Below, in pieces: positions 32,938 to 44,457 of a DNA stretch of 64,000 nucleotides. Below the pieces are notes generated by a model, which worked only from the letters and a program-made list of their open reading frames with translations, was not told where the DNA came from and did no database searches. A program made the translations under genes and the position numbers. The stretch's first letter is position 1. Every line of letters starts with the position of its first letter. Origin of the DNA: Diphasiastrum complanatum (Eukaryota; Streptophyta; Lycopodiopsida; Lycopodiales; Lycopodiaceae); the NCBI GenBank assembly GCA_029204225.1, contig CM055097.1, positions 36,754,976-36,818,975 on the forward strand, read 5' to 3'.

Positions 32938-33660
32938 CAACTTACATTTTCAGCCTACGGATCTAATTTTCTGCAGGTTTTCGTCGTCGTTTGGAGGATC
33001 AGTGCCCACCCAGCTTAGCAGTCTAGTGCCCATTTCCAGCCAACCCATCGCCCATTTCCAGCCAGCCCATCACCCATTTCCAGCCAGTCCATCGCCCATT
33101 TCTAGCGCCTATTTCTACCATCATTTACCTTCATTTTCAAACTTTTTTGTTGCGGATCCAGGGCCCATCTACACCTTCTGTTGGCGCCTATATCTGGCCC
33201 TTTTCCAACCATTCCCTCTTTTACATCGGCGATAGTTTTCAGTGTTTCTACAGGCTTTGGACACTTCTCTTCAGCCATCATTGTCGTGCCTTACTCACAC
33301 ATTCGGAGGTATTTTTCCAGCATTGTTTTATCGATGTTTACGACATTATTTCTTTCTATGTTTTATGCCGTATTTTCCAGCTTTCCTCTCCCTCTCATAT
33401 TCATGTCTTGAGTGAGTCCTTTGTGTGTTCTTTTGGCTTACGTGTTGTGATGACTTATGTCCTCTCCTTCAATATGTCCATTTGTTTATGCATTGTGTTT
33501 CCTTTCTTATGAGTATATGCCTTCTCCTCTTTCCTGGTTTTCTATACTCATTGAGTTTCTAATACTTCAAATAGACTACTTTTTACCTTATGGCTACCAC
33601 CTCTCGATCTACTAGTGAGCCTCCTTAGGAAGCATTACAGGATCTGTTCACAGATTCTGT
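32938..33660 (+). mobile_element. E4 leader and truncated gag start
   Basis: Leader continuing from 27,482, with four near-tandem copies of cccatttccagccagcccatc-like units at 33,027-33,110. An ATG at 33,590 starts a frame (MATTSRSTSEPP) that resembles the E1/E2 gag N-terminus and hits TAG at about 33,626. Homology stops near 33,660. Confidence 0.6.
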
Positions 33661-33892
33661 ATTGAGAATCTGTGAAACGTGTTTTATGGTACTCCTACTC
33701 TGGTTACGGATTGTTTCTGCCTGTTACCAAGCTGTTGGGCGTTCTGAGATTATCTTCTTAGTTCGTTGCCCAGATCAGGCAGAATGGTCTGATGCACGTT
33801 GTAGTACATATTTTAAATCCAGCCTGTCAATGGATTCACGGGATGGTTCACTCCTGAAGCACTCACATTCATTGAAACATGCAAGTCAATAA
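33661..33892. other. Intron or unknown sequence
   Basis: No recognisable content. Homology to E4 has ended and the putative minus-strand LTR has not started. Confidence 0.4.
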
Positions 33893-34826
33893 TGTTCATC
33901 TAAGAATCAGCCAGCAGTTCGGATGAACACCATTCAGATCCTTAATCTACTTGATGTCAAACGACTGGAAACAACTCTTGAAACTCAGATTAATCTAAAG
34001 CATCAAAATAATTAACAAGCATACAAGTACAAGAATCAAGAAATACCCATCTCTTGATTCTTGAACTTCTCAAGAACATCAAGAATTGAAGAGTAGACGA
34101 ATATGCACGATCTATGCGACTACCTCAGCCTATGTAGTTTACTTGAAGCTTGATCCTAGTCTAGAAACAAGAAACAAGAGATCTAATCCACTCTACTCCA
34201 CAATGCATGATGAAAGAAAGTAAGAAATTAATCTAATTCCACAACCACACTCAAAGGGATGGAAGGGCATGATCATAATGGAATCACTCAAGAAAGCCAT
34301 AATGAACAAGGAGCTTCAAGAATGCCAAAACTCGTGGAAGATCTTTTTTATTCAATACAAGAGTATGACAGTACAAGTAAAGCTCCCTCACAAGAGAGGG
34401 GGCGCTCTTAAATAAGCCAATGAGTTGCCTAGGTGGAGCCTAAGTGGCAATTCCACAATTTAGCAAATTACAAGTGGAATTAGTTCCTCCACTAGAGGTC
34501 ACCATCAAAAGGTGGCTCACTCTACTTTATTTAAAAGGGGTCTACAACATTTATTACAAATGCCTACACATGCTAGCTCCTACATGGTCATTCCATCACT
34601 TGGGATTCACCATGAGGCTCACATGATTTCTAACTGTTGTCCTAGCTAGTATTTCTCGGCTCTCATGCTCGGCTCTCATTCTTCATCCTCCTTTTCTTCT
34701 CTCAGAGACTTCCTCGGTCTAAGGTGAGAGGTGCTCTTGGAATAGCTTCAGCCCAGCATCTTGGGGATTCCTCAGAATCAGCCAGCATCATCCTCCCCTA
34801 ATCTGTTGCAGGACCCACCGCAACAC
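33893..34826 (-). repeat. Putative LTR of an unidentified minus-strand element
   Basis: On the minus strand the stretch begins TGTGTTGCGGTGGG after an A/G-rich run (ggcaaaagcaaaagcg), contains TATA-like cttatttaagag and gaataaaaaag, and could end GATGAACA. It follows the unknown minus-strand ORFs at 34,985 on, as a 3-prime LTR would. No partner LTR was found in the window, so this is tentative. Confidence 0.4.
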
Positions 34827-34984
34827 ATGTCGAATGATATCGCTTTTGCTTTTGCCTTGGCACTTGGAAAAGCGTAGATCTTCTTTCGCTTGCGTAAAAC
34901 CAAGTATTTATTTCCCGCAAAATTTGTCTCGCAAAACTGAGATCTCTCAACGACCCTTTACATTCCAGCCCGCTTGAGAACCTC

Positions 34985-37873
34985 CTACGTGTCCTGCTCC
35001 CCTTGTCGCTTCACGGACTGTTTTCTCGTACTCATTTTCCTTCCCAGGGCTTCAAATACCTGGAAACGTAATCTATTTCCAAATTTTAGTGGCCCCAGGT
35101 ATTCTCGCACCTTTTGTATGAATCCGAATTCCTGCGAGTCTTCCACCATCATGACATAACGAGAAGACATGAATGCCGCTCTATAATAGAGGTGGGCCAT
35201 CATTTGGTGGTCTTCTTCTGACTGCATGTTGGGATTGATCTTTATAGGATCTAAGCCTCGATCCCAGAAGCATTCTTGATTCATGAGAAACGCTATGGAT
35301 CGGCAATATTCAGCACTTTCTCGTACGCATAAGTCAGCGCTAGACTTATATTTATGGCCAAAGTCTAGCAGCTGCAGCCTTAAATCGTCGATCGTTGAGT
35401 TCTCTGAAATCCCTAGAATTACTGGCTAGTTGACATCTTCGTTTCGCGGTCGTTCCATTGGCCATGGATTTTTTCTCTTGATTGGCATATAAAAGGGGAC
35501 AACCCTTTTCCACGACGGTGCCCTTAGATATTCCTGCAGCCTCCTGCTATCCTTCAGGATCTTGTTTCTCCACTCTGGCTGTGGCTGTAGGGCGGCAATG
35601 ATTTCGGACCACGTAGAATATTGGCTCTGGTCCAGGTCGTCCTTTCCGTCCCTCATGTTTCGAGGGTACTTTCTTTCAAACTTCTCAGACTCTCGTGCAT
35701 CGGCCATCCTGGGTCTTGGCTCCATCGGTTGGGTCACGTAATCATCCAGTGCCTTGGCGCGCTTATCTTCTTTTTTGGCCCTTTCACTTGTTGAGGGCTC
35801 AGCTTCACCCGCATCGAAACCGGCAAGTTGTGGTGAAAATCTTCGAAGTTCTGGTTGCCCATCCTGGGGGTTGTCGAACTCTCCAGCGTCTGTGTTGATC
35901 TCAGGAGGTCGAGTGGGTTGTGATTCGGTGAGGATGGCATGAACGTGGTGGGTTCACCAGATATGGGATTCTCGACAAGGTTGTATGCAGCACCGGGAGA
36001 GCTAAGTTGTTTTACGAACTCGTCTCGTCGGCCTTGTACGTCTCGGGAAGCCCTTGGTGCGGTCTCAATAGTCGACTTAGATGGGGATGGGGAAGTGGTG
36101 GCTAGGGAACGGGGTATGTGGGTACGAAGGTTTGGGAAAAATTAAATGACGAATAGTGGGAAGTCTTATAGTCAGGTGGAGGGGCAGAGAAAATCCTAGA
36201 GGCGGCTTCAGTCTTTTTCCCATCCGATCCCAAGCTGCCATCTAACTGATGAGTGGGCCCGTCGTATCCAGCAGCTTCGTCATCTCCGTCATGTCCCTTG
36301 GCTTATGGTTGGAAATTCCTGCTTGGGCCTTGCACGCCGTGTCCCAAAGCTGGTTCACTTTGTCCAAAACCTGTTGCAAGGCCTTCGTCACTTCTTCTAG
36401 CTGCTTCTGGGACTCTTGAATGACCTTTTCTTGTTTTTCCGCAGCTCGTTCGAAGTTGTTCTTATCGGCCTCCCTCTCTTGAATAAGCCTAATATACTTT
36501 TCCATTCTTATCGTTGAGGCTTGAAGGGCCTGAACTTGGATATCTTCTGGCTTCACAGGAGGGGTATCGACCATCATTGCGCCAGATGATCTGTCTTGAG
36601 CTTGGTCGACCTGGTTCATCTGTTGCTTAAGTTGATTTTGGCTCTTCGGCTTGCTTGGCCATGGTGGCTTGCAGCTCCATTACTGAAATCTTCTTCTCCT
36701 TAGCCTCGTCTTGTTTTTTCTTGATTTGTGCCTGCTGCTCTGCTATGATTTGTCCTCGCTGCTTGACTTTGCTTTCCAACTCTTTTTGTTGGCTCACCAA
36801 CCAGTGTACATGGTAGCTGGTCTCGGATAGGCTGAGCATGGAACGTTTGGCTACCTCTGAGAGCTCTTTGGAGTTGGAAAGAGTGGGGTATCTGTCGGGG
36901 GCATGGTGGGGTGGCGTTAGTCCAAAAAACAATGTTTGAGAGGGACATGGGGGTGGCAATGGCGAAAATGGAGGAATGGGAGTGGTGGTAGTGGGTGTGA
37001 GAGTGACGGATGGAGTGATAGGTTGGGTGGAGGTGACAATGGCATATGGCGAGATCTGACTTCCCCGAGGTTGGTCTTCCTTTTCCTCGTCGATGTCGTC
37101 TTCTATGTTGATCAGGTCCGCAACATCAAAATATGAGGATTTGTCCGTGATGATATGGACATGCTGAGCCTGCTCTCTTTGGGAATGGTCTTCCCATCTC
37201 TCTCCCCTCCCAAAATTTGTGCCTGTGGGGATGTGGGGTTTGTTTGTGGTTGTGCTTGATCTGCAGTTGTTGCCAAAGATCCTATCTGGATTGTATTTGC
37301 CAGTGGTGATCGTGGCGGCTTTGGCGTGTTATCCAGTAGCGGTGGAGTTGCATCTGAAATTGCCAGATTAACTTGTGAATCTACTGGTGTAGCTGCAGCT
37401 AGTGAAGTATCAGCACCATCTGTTGCATTATGTGGTGATGAATGCTGTTGGGATGCCGTATCTGACGTTGATCCTTCATCTTGAGAATCCGTTGCTGACT
37501 CTGTCTCATCGGTCTCGGTGCCATCGGATGGTGTAGGCTTCCTTGCCTGCATTTTGCTCCTTGTCCTGGCTTGCCTCGTTTGTGGTTTTTGGGCCACGGT
37601 GGTGGTGTCTGCTTGTTGTGCAGAAGATTGGTCGGCAGATGGATCTGGTTGTAATGCCGATGACATGGGCTGCTTTCTTAATGTCAGCTTCAGGATATTT
37701 GTGTTCGGCCTCTTTGGAGGTGGTCCTTGTGGAGAAAGTGCCCTCTTCCTGGAAGTAGACTTTGTCTTCTTTGGTGTTGTCGGAATTTCCCATGCTTTGT
37801 CGGCCAACATCAGCATTTCCCACAACTTTGGTCGGTTGCTCACCTGCTGCAGAGTAAGGTCTGTCAGGAGGTA
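34985..37873 (-). pseudogene. Unrecognised minus-strand ORF region, part 2 (coiled coil and proline/serine-rich segments)
   Basis: Four broken frames read in order on the minus strand. An S/T/Q/P-rich segment with basic patches lies at 37,873-37,112 (SRKRALSPQGPPPKRPN). Two strongly charged coiled-coil segments follow: 36,959-36,627 (QQKELESKVKQRGQIIAEQQ) and 36,619-36,242 (RIMEKYIRL-like, then NNFERAAEKQEKVIQE). Next come a segment at 35,737-35,426 (YSTWSEIIAALQPQPEW) and one at 35,284-34,985 (FWDRGLDPIKINPNMQSEED, then LKFGNRLRFQVFEAL). I do not recognise the family. It sits downstream of a Tat/Athila-like integrase on the same strand, where such elements often carry an extra ORF, so it may be that ORF. 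It continues at 43,829 beyond E5. Confidence 0.5.
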
Positions 37874-38366
37874 TGTCATGCCCATGACTGGTCTCGGGTA
37901 GCGTGTCCACGCTAGGGACCGGTAGACCAACAACCCGTAAGTTAATTGTGACTATAAGGGAATTGGGTCCCTTATGTGTACATGGTCATAATTAATGGTT
38001 AGGCCTAAACACATGGTGGTGGAGTTGGTATGGGTCTATCAGTGAGTCATTAGGGAACTGGATGACGTGGCCCAGATAGGCTGCAGAGGTGTCCAGTGAG
38101 GTGTCACAGTGCACTACTAGTGGTGCATGGGCCTTGGAGGGTATAAGTATACCTGCTGGGCTCTCACTAGTGTATGCTTAGTTTGTGATTAGTAGCTACA
38201 TGCTGCTGGTGTGACTCCTCTTTCCATGACTCTGATTGATCCATAGCTTGGGGGCTAGATCCGTTCGATCTAGGTTTGGTTGGGTTGGTTTATCCACCAC
38301 CTGTTCCCTTGTGTTGTTGCTTTGTATGGTATGCTTAGACTAGAATCCTGTTGTGAGGACTTTATA
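37874..38366 (+). repeat. E5 5-prime LTR
   Basis: Begins TGTCATGCCC and ends ACTTTATA. Contains gggtataagtatacc as a likely promoter near 38,140. Confidence 0.92.
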
Positions 38367-38367
38367 T

Positions 38368-38379
38368 TGGTATCAGAGC
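38368..38379 (+). other. E5 primer-binding site
   Basis: TGGTATCAGAGC is a perfect 12-base match to the initiator-methionine tRNA 3-prime complement. Confidence 0.92.
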
Positions 38380-38928
38380 AAGTCTAAGCAGGATTTACCA
38401 TCGAAAGTGCTGAGTGGAAATCTCGACATTTTCTCGAGAATTCGACGGAGTAAGCAACAAAACGGTGGAATTGTGGAATTTTTTTCCCGTTAGAAATAAT
38501 TTTCGAATTGCAATCGCTTGTGTGGTAAGTGCACTTACCAGGCTCACAATCGGTTGGTTTTTGTGCTTTTCGCAAATCTAGGTTTTCTGGAAAATTTTGG
38601 CAGCATAACGGTTGTTTTGCAAGCACAGTGATAGCAAAAACCCTATAAATTTTGCCTCAAATCATTGCTTATGCTGGAAACTAGTAAAGGAAAGCTATAG
38701 CAACTGTAAATTGCTGATAGAACAGTGGTAATCTGCAAAAACCAGCAGATGGGTTATGTTCTTTGCTTCCTTGCAAGTTATAGGTTAAAGAACTATGCAA
38801 AAAACTTAGAAATCATGATGAGATCCGCCTGTTTCCTTCGTCCTGGTCGCCCTGTTGTTTACTCCAAGACAGATCAGTATTTGATGAGGGAGGGCGCCTC
38901 TTCTTTCCGCCTGATAGCGCTTTCGGAA

Positions 38929-38931
<3 letters not shown>

Positions 38932-39010
<79 letters not shown>
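38932..39010. repeat. (CT)n microsatellite in the E5 leader
   Basis: About 39 CT units between the primer-binding site and gag. An 11-base G run lies downstream at about 39,108-39,118. Confidence 0.97.
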
Positions 39011-39012
<2 letters not shown>

Positions 39013-39530
39013 GCTGATCTTATGGAATGGGTGATGAAGCCCGAGAGGGGCGCGATGGGGAGGCCCGAGTGGCCGTATGCTGTCGCCCGAGGGTAGGAGA
39101 GTATCGGGGGGGGGGGGGTAGGTGGCATATGAACTCCAAGTTTTATTTAAAACTTGATGTTATGCCATACTTAATTGAAGTTGTGGGGAGGGGGTGGGAG
39201 GCTGACCATCATAGTTATTTTTTGAGTTTTTTGAAGACTTGTGGTTTTTCTTTCTCAAAGTGGGTTTTTCGATCTTTTGGAACTGATATTTTAATTTTTG
39301 CAGTATCGTCTGAGTTAACAAGTTGATAACAGATTTACGTTGCATTGACGGTTAATTCCAATTTTATTGCGTAAACGATCCATTTGCTGATTCATTGGTA
39401 TAATTGGTAAATAAAAGCACGTATGGTCTGTAAATTGGTTTTTTGAAGACATTGCTTAGTTTAGCAACTATTATACCCGTAATGAATGCATTAACTGAAC
39501 GAAATTTTTTTATTTTCAGTTGGCAAGCAA

Positions 39531-40270
39531 ATGGATACTGATAAAATTTTGGAGGGGGGTGCTACCGAGATTCACCCGGGATCACCAGGAAGTGATGGGG
39601 GAAATACGGAAATTCAGTTGGCCTCACTCGACAGTGATGACACCCTAGACTCAGAAAAACTGTTGCAAACCTTAGGCAAGGCAGTTTTAGAACTTCATCA
39701 GAGCAATAAACAACGGGATAAACAAATGCAAAATCTATTTAATCAACTGCAAGCTATTAACTCTAACAACTTGGGCTACCAACTGGAAATATTTTCCGGC
39801 GATAAAAAGTTTAAACGCCCGGAAGTTGTTGAAGACTGGATAAACCGTTAGACAAGCTATTTTAGCTTGCACAACGTCCCAGAAGATAAACGAATATCAT
39901 CGGTTCTATTGTTTCTGGAATGTAAAGCCTCTTCTTGGTGGAGGGAACTTTCCACGAAAACAGTGACTTGGGCTGGATTCAGGACGGAATTCCGGAAAGC
40001 GTTTGTCACGATAGACGATTTCAAGCTGTATATTCGGTTTATCAACTGCAAAATGGGCAGCCAAGAAGTGGACGGTTATGTCCAAGAGTTCTTGGACTCT
40101 TTGGCCAAGGTGCGCTTTTTGATCATAAGTTAGCACAATGGCAATTTATTGCGAGACTGCCAGCTGACTATCAAAATGAATGCAAACGAAATATCCTCAA
40201 CTCATTAGAGGATGCTATCCTGATCAGATTGTCTCTAGTTCTGGTGAGACCGATGTACTTCCATCGCCGA
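39531..40270 (+). pseudogene. E5 gag, broken and truncated
   Basis: Starts MDTDKILEGGATEIHPGSPG, with a coiled-coil stretch (LHQSNKQRDKQMQNLFNQL) and a capsid start (YQLEIFSGDKKFKRPEVVED). TAG at 39,849 interrupts. The capsid then continues (ISSVLLFLECKASSWWREL) to EFLDSLAKVRF and, out of frame, [18 protein letters not shown]. Homology then jumps directly toward the pre-RT region near 40,210; zinc knuckle and protease are missing. Confidence 0.85.
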
Positions 40271-40279
40271 TGATTTCCT

Positions 40280-41560
40280 CGATTGAATTAATTGAGAAAC
40301 TTCATGATTCTGAGTATGAACTCTTTCACTTGCTTTTGAAATCTCATATGCATTGTGATGTGAATGTGTTTTCATGCTTTAACACCGAAAATTCGCATCA
40401 GGAACAACAGCTTTTGCAAGATTTAAAGCAAGAGTTTAATGAAGTTTTTCCAAAGCAGCTACCTTATGGACTACCACCCGCTCGGTCAGTAGATCATAAG
40501 ATAGATCTTTTGCCCGATAGTCGCCCTATCTTCAGACAACCATATCAGTTTAGTCATAAGGAAGAGGAGGAAGTGGCTAGGCAGATCGAGGAGTATCTCA
40601 GGATGGGGCACATAAGACCAAGTAAATCTCCATGGGGAGCACCTGTCCTTCTTAAGAGTAAGAAAGATGGGAGTTTCCGGCTATGTGTAGATTACAAGGG
40701 TCTGAACAAACTAACAGTTAAAAATAAATACCCGTTGCCCAGAATGGACGATCTCATAGATCGATTGAATGGAGCTAAATACTTCACGAAAATTGATCTA
40801 CGTACGGGATACCATCAGATTAGGATACATCCGGAAGATGTATCTAAAACCGGTTTTAGGACCAAGTTTGGCCACTACGAGTTTCTTGTATGCCCTTTGG
40901 TTTGACAAATGCTCCGGCTACTTTCCAGCAAATCATGAACGATTTGTTTCGTCCATATTTGGGGAAGTTCGTAGTAGTGTTTCTGGACGATATTCTGATC
41001 TATAGCAGAACACTCAAAGAGCATGCTAAGCATCTCCGTACTGTCTTACACGTATCTTAAGACAAGAGAAGCTTTATGCAAAAGAATCAAAGTGCGAATT
41101 CTTTAAAAAGGAACTTCTTTACCTAGGTCATAAGATCACCTCCTTTGGGATCAAGATTGACGAGGAAAAGGTGAAGACGGTAGTGGAATGGCCAATTCCT
41201 AAAACGGTGCGTGAACTTAAGTCATTATTAGGTTTCACTGTGTTTTTTTGTAGATTTGCTGAGGAGTACTTGAAGATTGCTGCACCTCTCAACAATATGT
41301 TGAAAGGAGTGAAAAGCCGCAAAGGTAGGCCAAGTCCTCCTATTAGATGGAATGAGAAATTAGATAAGAGTTTTTGCAAACTCAAGCTTCTAATTGCCTC
41401 AGCTCTAGTTTTGAGGATAGCGGATCCAGATTTGCCGTTCGTCATTAACACTGACGCGAGTGATACGGCTATTGGAGCTGTTCTCTTACAGGAGGATCAG
41501 CCCGTTGCCTTTGAGAGTAAAAAACTAATCGATGCACAGGTCAAGTACACCACTTAGGAA
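40280..41560 (+). pseudogene. E5 reverse transcriptase and RNase H start
   Basis: RT runs from the linker ([20 protein letters not shown]) through [20 protein letters not shown] and [20 protein letters not shown] one-base loss near 40,888 shifts the frame before [16 protein letters not shown] and the catalytic [11 protein letters not shown]. Another shift occurs near 41,055. RNase H starts FVINTDASDTAIGAVLLQ, and TAG at 41,555 stops it just before EKELFAVIHALKSW. Confidence 0.92.
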
Positions 41561-43228
41561 AAAGAGCTTTTTGCTGTGATCCATGCTTTGAAATCATGGA
41601 GGCATTACCTATACGGTAATAAATTCGTGGTTAATACGGATCATCAACCTTTAAAGTATTTCTGTAATCAGAATGATTTGCGAGGTCGTAAGGCCAGATG
41701 GGCAGAACTCATGCAAGAATTTGACTTTGAAGTGTGGTATATCAGAGGCTCATCTAATCAGGTGGCTGATGCACTTAGTCGAATTGGTGAAGTGAATGAA
41801 CTTTCCTTCACTGAGATCAGTACGGACTTTTATCTCTCCTTGAGTGGTCTTTATGAGAAAGACCCACATTTTGGACCAATCTGGAATAGGGTTCTAGCAG
41901 TTTCATCAAGCAGGACTGATGATCATGGTGATCAGTCTGGAGGGAAGGATATAAAGGGTACTGATGACTTCTCTATCCGTAATGGACTTTTGTTCAGGAA
42001 AGGGAAGGTTTGTGTGCCTGATGTGGATGTTGTTAAGAATAAAATTCTTTATGAATGTCATGACTCACCATGCGCAGGACATCCCGGCATACTTCGTACA
42101 TTGGATTTGGTACGAAGGGATTTTTATTGGCCAAAACTTAAGCCCTTTGTAGAATCTTATGTGGTCAAGTGTGACCAATGCCAGTTGAATAAAGCTGAAC
42201 GCCATAAGGCTGGCGGTTTGTTGCATCCACTGGATATCCCTGATAAGAGATGGGATAGTATTTCCATGGATTTCATGGTTGGGTTACCGCGGACGAATAA
42301 ACAACATGATGCAATTTGGGTTGTGGTCGACCGTCTTACCAAATTGGCTACGTTTATTCAGGTAAAGACCACCGCGAAGGCTTCTGATTTGGCTCAGATA
42401 TTTGTAGAGCGTCTGTTTAGGCTTTATGGATTACCAAGTGATATTGTGAGCGATCGCGATCCGAAGTTCGCCGGTCATTTTTGGTCGGCCGTATTTGCTA
42501 AACTAGAGACGACATTGAGCTTGGGTTCTTCTGATCATCTTGAGACGGATGGACAGACGGAAAGAACAAATCAGACGATGGAACAAATGCTTCGGGCATA
42601 TGTTTCCAGACGACAATCTAATTGGGAAAAGTACCTTCCATTGATCGAGTTTGCCTATAATAGTAGTAAGCATTCGGCTACCAGTTATAGCCCGTTTATG
42701 CTTATGTACGGTTTTGAGCCTAGGTCACCCATCGCGGTTGAGACTCGGACGATCAAGTTTCAGAAATTAGCGGATTTCCTATACGATATGCAGGAAATGC
42801 TACGGATTGCATGTGAAAATGTCCAGAGTGCCCAGGATAGGGACAGACATTATGCAAATCTGAAAAGATCACCGAGAGACTTCCAAGTGGGAGATTGGGT
42901 ATATTTGAGAATCCCGAAGGATTCAAGTGTAATGCGTACCGGCAAGCATTATAAGTTGTCCCCTAGATATAGAGGACCGTTTAAGATCTTGAAAAAGATT
43001 GGATCCGTAGCTTACCAATTGAAACTCCCGGAAGGATCGCAAGTGCATCCCGTATTTCACGCTAGTCGTCTCAAAAAGAGTCTACGTGAAGGAGAGCATC
43101 TTGGATCTGGAGATCAGTTGGACCTGCTGGATGAATCATCGAGTGTATCTTGTCTTGAACCCGAGAAGATCTTGGATACAAGAACTAAACGATTGAGAAA
43201 TCGTATAGTTACCGAGCATCTGGTTTGA
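41561..43228 (+). pseudogene. E5 RNase H end and integrase, 550-codon open frame
   Basis: RNase H ends with TDHQPLKYFCNQNDL. The integrase zinc domain is complete (HDSPCAGHPGILRTLDLVRR, then CDQCQLNKAERHK). The DDE residues lie in SMDFMVGLPR, IVSDRDPKF and GQTERTNQTMEQ. The C-terminal domain reads GDWVYLRIPKD, then LSPRYRGPFKILKKIG. The frame stops after RNRIVTEHLV, so the chromodomain present in the older relative at 3,055-3,180 is missing here. Confidence 0.93.
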
Positions 43229-43337
43229 TGGAGGAGATGTACGGACGATGACGATTCCTAGGAGCAGGAAGGAAGCTTAAGGAGGAACTTTCCCAGTTTT
43301 AAGTTCTGAGGACAGAACTTGAATAAGGGGGGAAGAA

Positions 43338-43828
43338 CGTCATGCCCATGACTGGTCTCGGGTAGCGTGTCCACGCTAGGGACCGGTAGACCAACAACCC
43401 GTAAGTTAATTGTGACTATAAGGGAATTGGGGCCCTTATGTGTACATGGTCATAATTAATGGTTGTAGGCCTAAACACATGGTGGAGTTGGTATGGGTCT
43501 ATCAGTGAGTCATTAGGGAACTGGATGACGTGGCCAGATAGGCTGCAGAGGTGTTCAGTGAGGTGTCACAGTGCACTACTAGTGGTGCATGGGCCTTGGA
43601 GGGTATAAGTATACCTGCTGGGCTCTCACTAGTGTATGCTTAGTTTGTGATTAGTAGCTACATGCTGCTGGTGTGACTCCTCTTTCCATGACTCTGATCG
43701 ATCCATAGCTTGGGGGCTAGATCCGTTCGATCTAGGTTTGGTTGGGTTGGTTTATCCACCACTTGTTCCCTTGTGTTGTTGCTTTGTATGGTATGCTTAG
43801 ACTAGAATCCTGTTGTGAGGACTTTATA
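43338..43828 (+). repeat. E5 3-prime LTR
   Basis: Follows the polypurine tract aaggggggaagaa. The first base is C where the 5-prime LTR has T. Ends ACTTTATA, followed by AGGTA. Confidence 0.92.
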
Positions 43829-44450
43829 AGGTAGCCCAGTAGTGTGGATGGCTGCTTGTTTTTGATGCACTCATGAAGGCAATTAGATGCAAATTGGGCC
43901 CAACAGTCATAAAGGCTCTAGCCATGCAGTCTTGAATCTGCCATCATATGAAACAAGGACATCGGGATTCGTAGAATCTTCGACCTGTAGCGCTGTGTGT
44001 ATTTGGTCAAATAAGCACATGCAGCAGCTAAATGGTGTCGACTCGATGGCCATCTTTATTCTTTCATTTTTCCACTGAAGGATCTATAAACTTGTAGTAT
44101 GTAGTGGACTCAATCTTCTGAAGTGTTCTAGTCACTGCATTTGGTCCTCGTGGGAAGCCAAAAGAGTGGAGTTTAGAACCAGCAATGGGTATTGTATAGA
44201 TGTGGGTTTTGTTTGGATGCAGGAAGAAATGAAATGATCTGTCGGTCTGGTTGTATGTGGCATAAGCAATGTGTAACAGAAACGGACTCTGGTATCCAGA
44301 CAATGCAGGGATCTGGAACTCAATTTGAGTCATGAATTGATGTGCTTGCTGGTACCAAGTGGTCATTTTGGGGATGTCTAGACTTCCCATGCTGATTTTG
44401 ATCTTATCTGCATAAGGGTTATCAGAATCAGAAGAGGTATGGGAAGACAT
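43829..44450 (-). pseudogene. Unrecognised minus-strand ORF region, part 1
   Basis: Starts at the ATG at 44,450 (MSSHTSSDSDNPYADKIKI), just after the minisatellite array, and stops at 44,064 after 128 codons. Further readable segments follow (STPFSCCMCLFDQIHTALQV, then WAQFASNCLHECIKNKQPS), broken by stops. At the E5 insertion site the last segment (STLLGYL) is in frame with LTDLTLQQVSNRPK on the far side (37,868), once the duplicated AGGTA is counted once. The family is unknown to me. Confidence 0.5.
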
Positions 44451-44457
44451 GTTGGTC

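Larger units (their letters stand above)
37874..43828 (+). mobile_element. E5: Ty3/gypsy LTR retrotransposon (chromovirus lineage)
   Basis: LTRs at 37,874-38,366 and 43,338-43,828 differ at only about eight sites. AGGTA is duplicated at 37,869-37,873 and 43,829-43,833. Gag is truncated and protease is missing. RT, RNase H and integrase follow, with a 550-codon open frame for the last part. It lies inside the unknown minus-strand ORF region. Its integrase is related to the remnant at 284-3,182. Confidence 0.95.

Noticed and set aside
38932-39128. 84-codon minus-strand frame with arginine-glutamate repeats
   Set aside because: Translation of the (CT)n microsatellite. The same applies to frames over 4,443-4,480, 6,258-6,336, 14,307-14,370 and 63,924-63,965.
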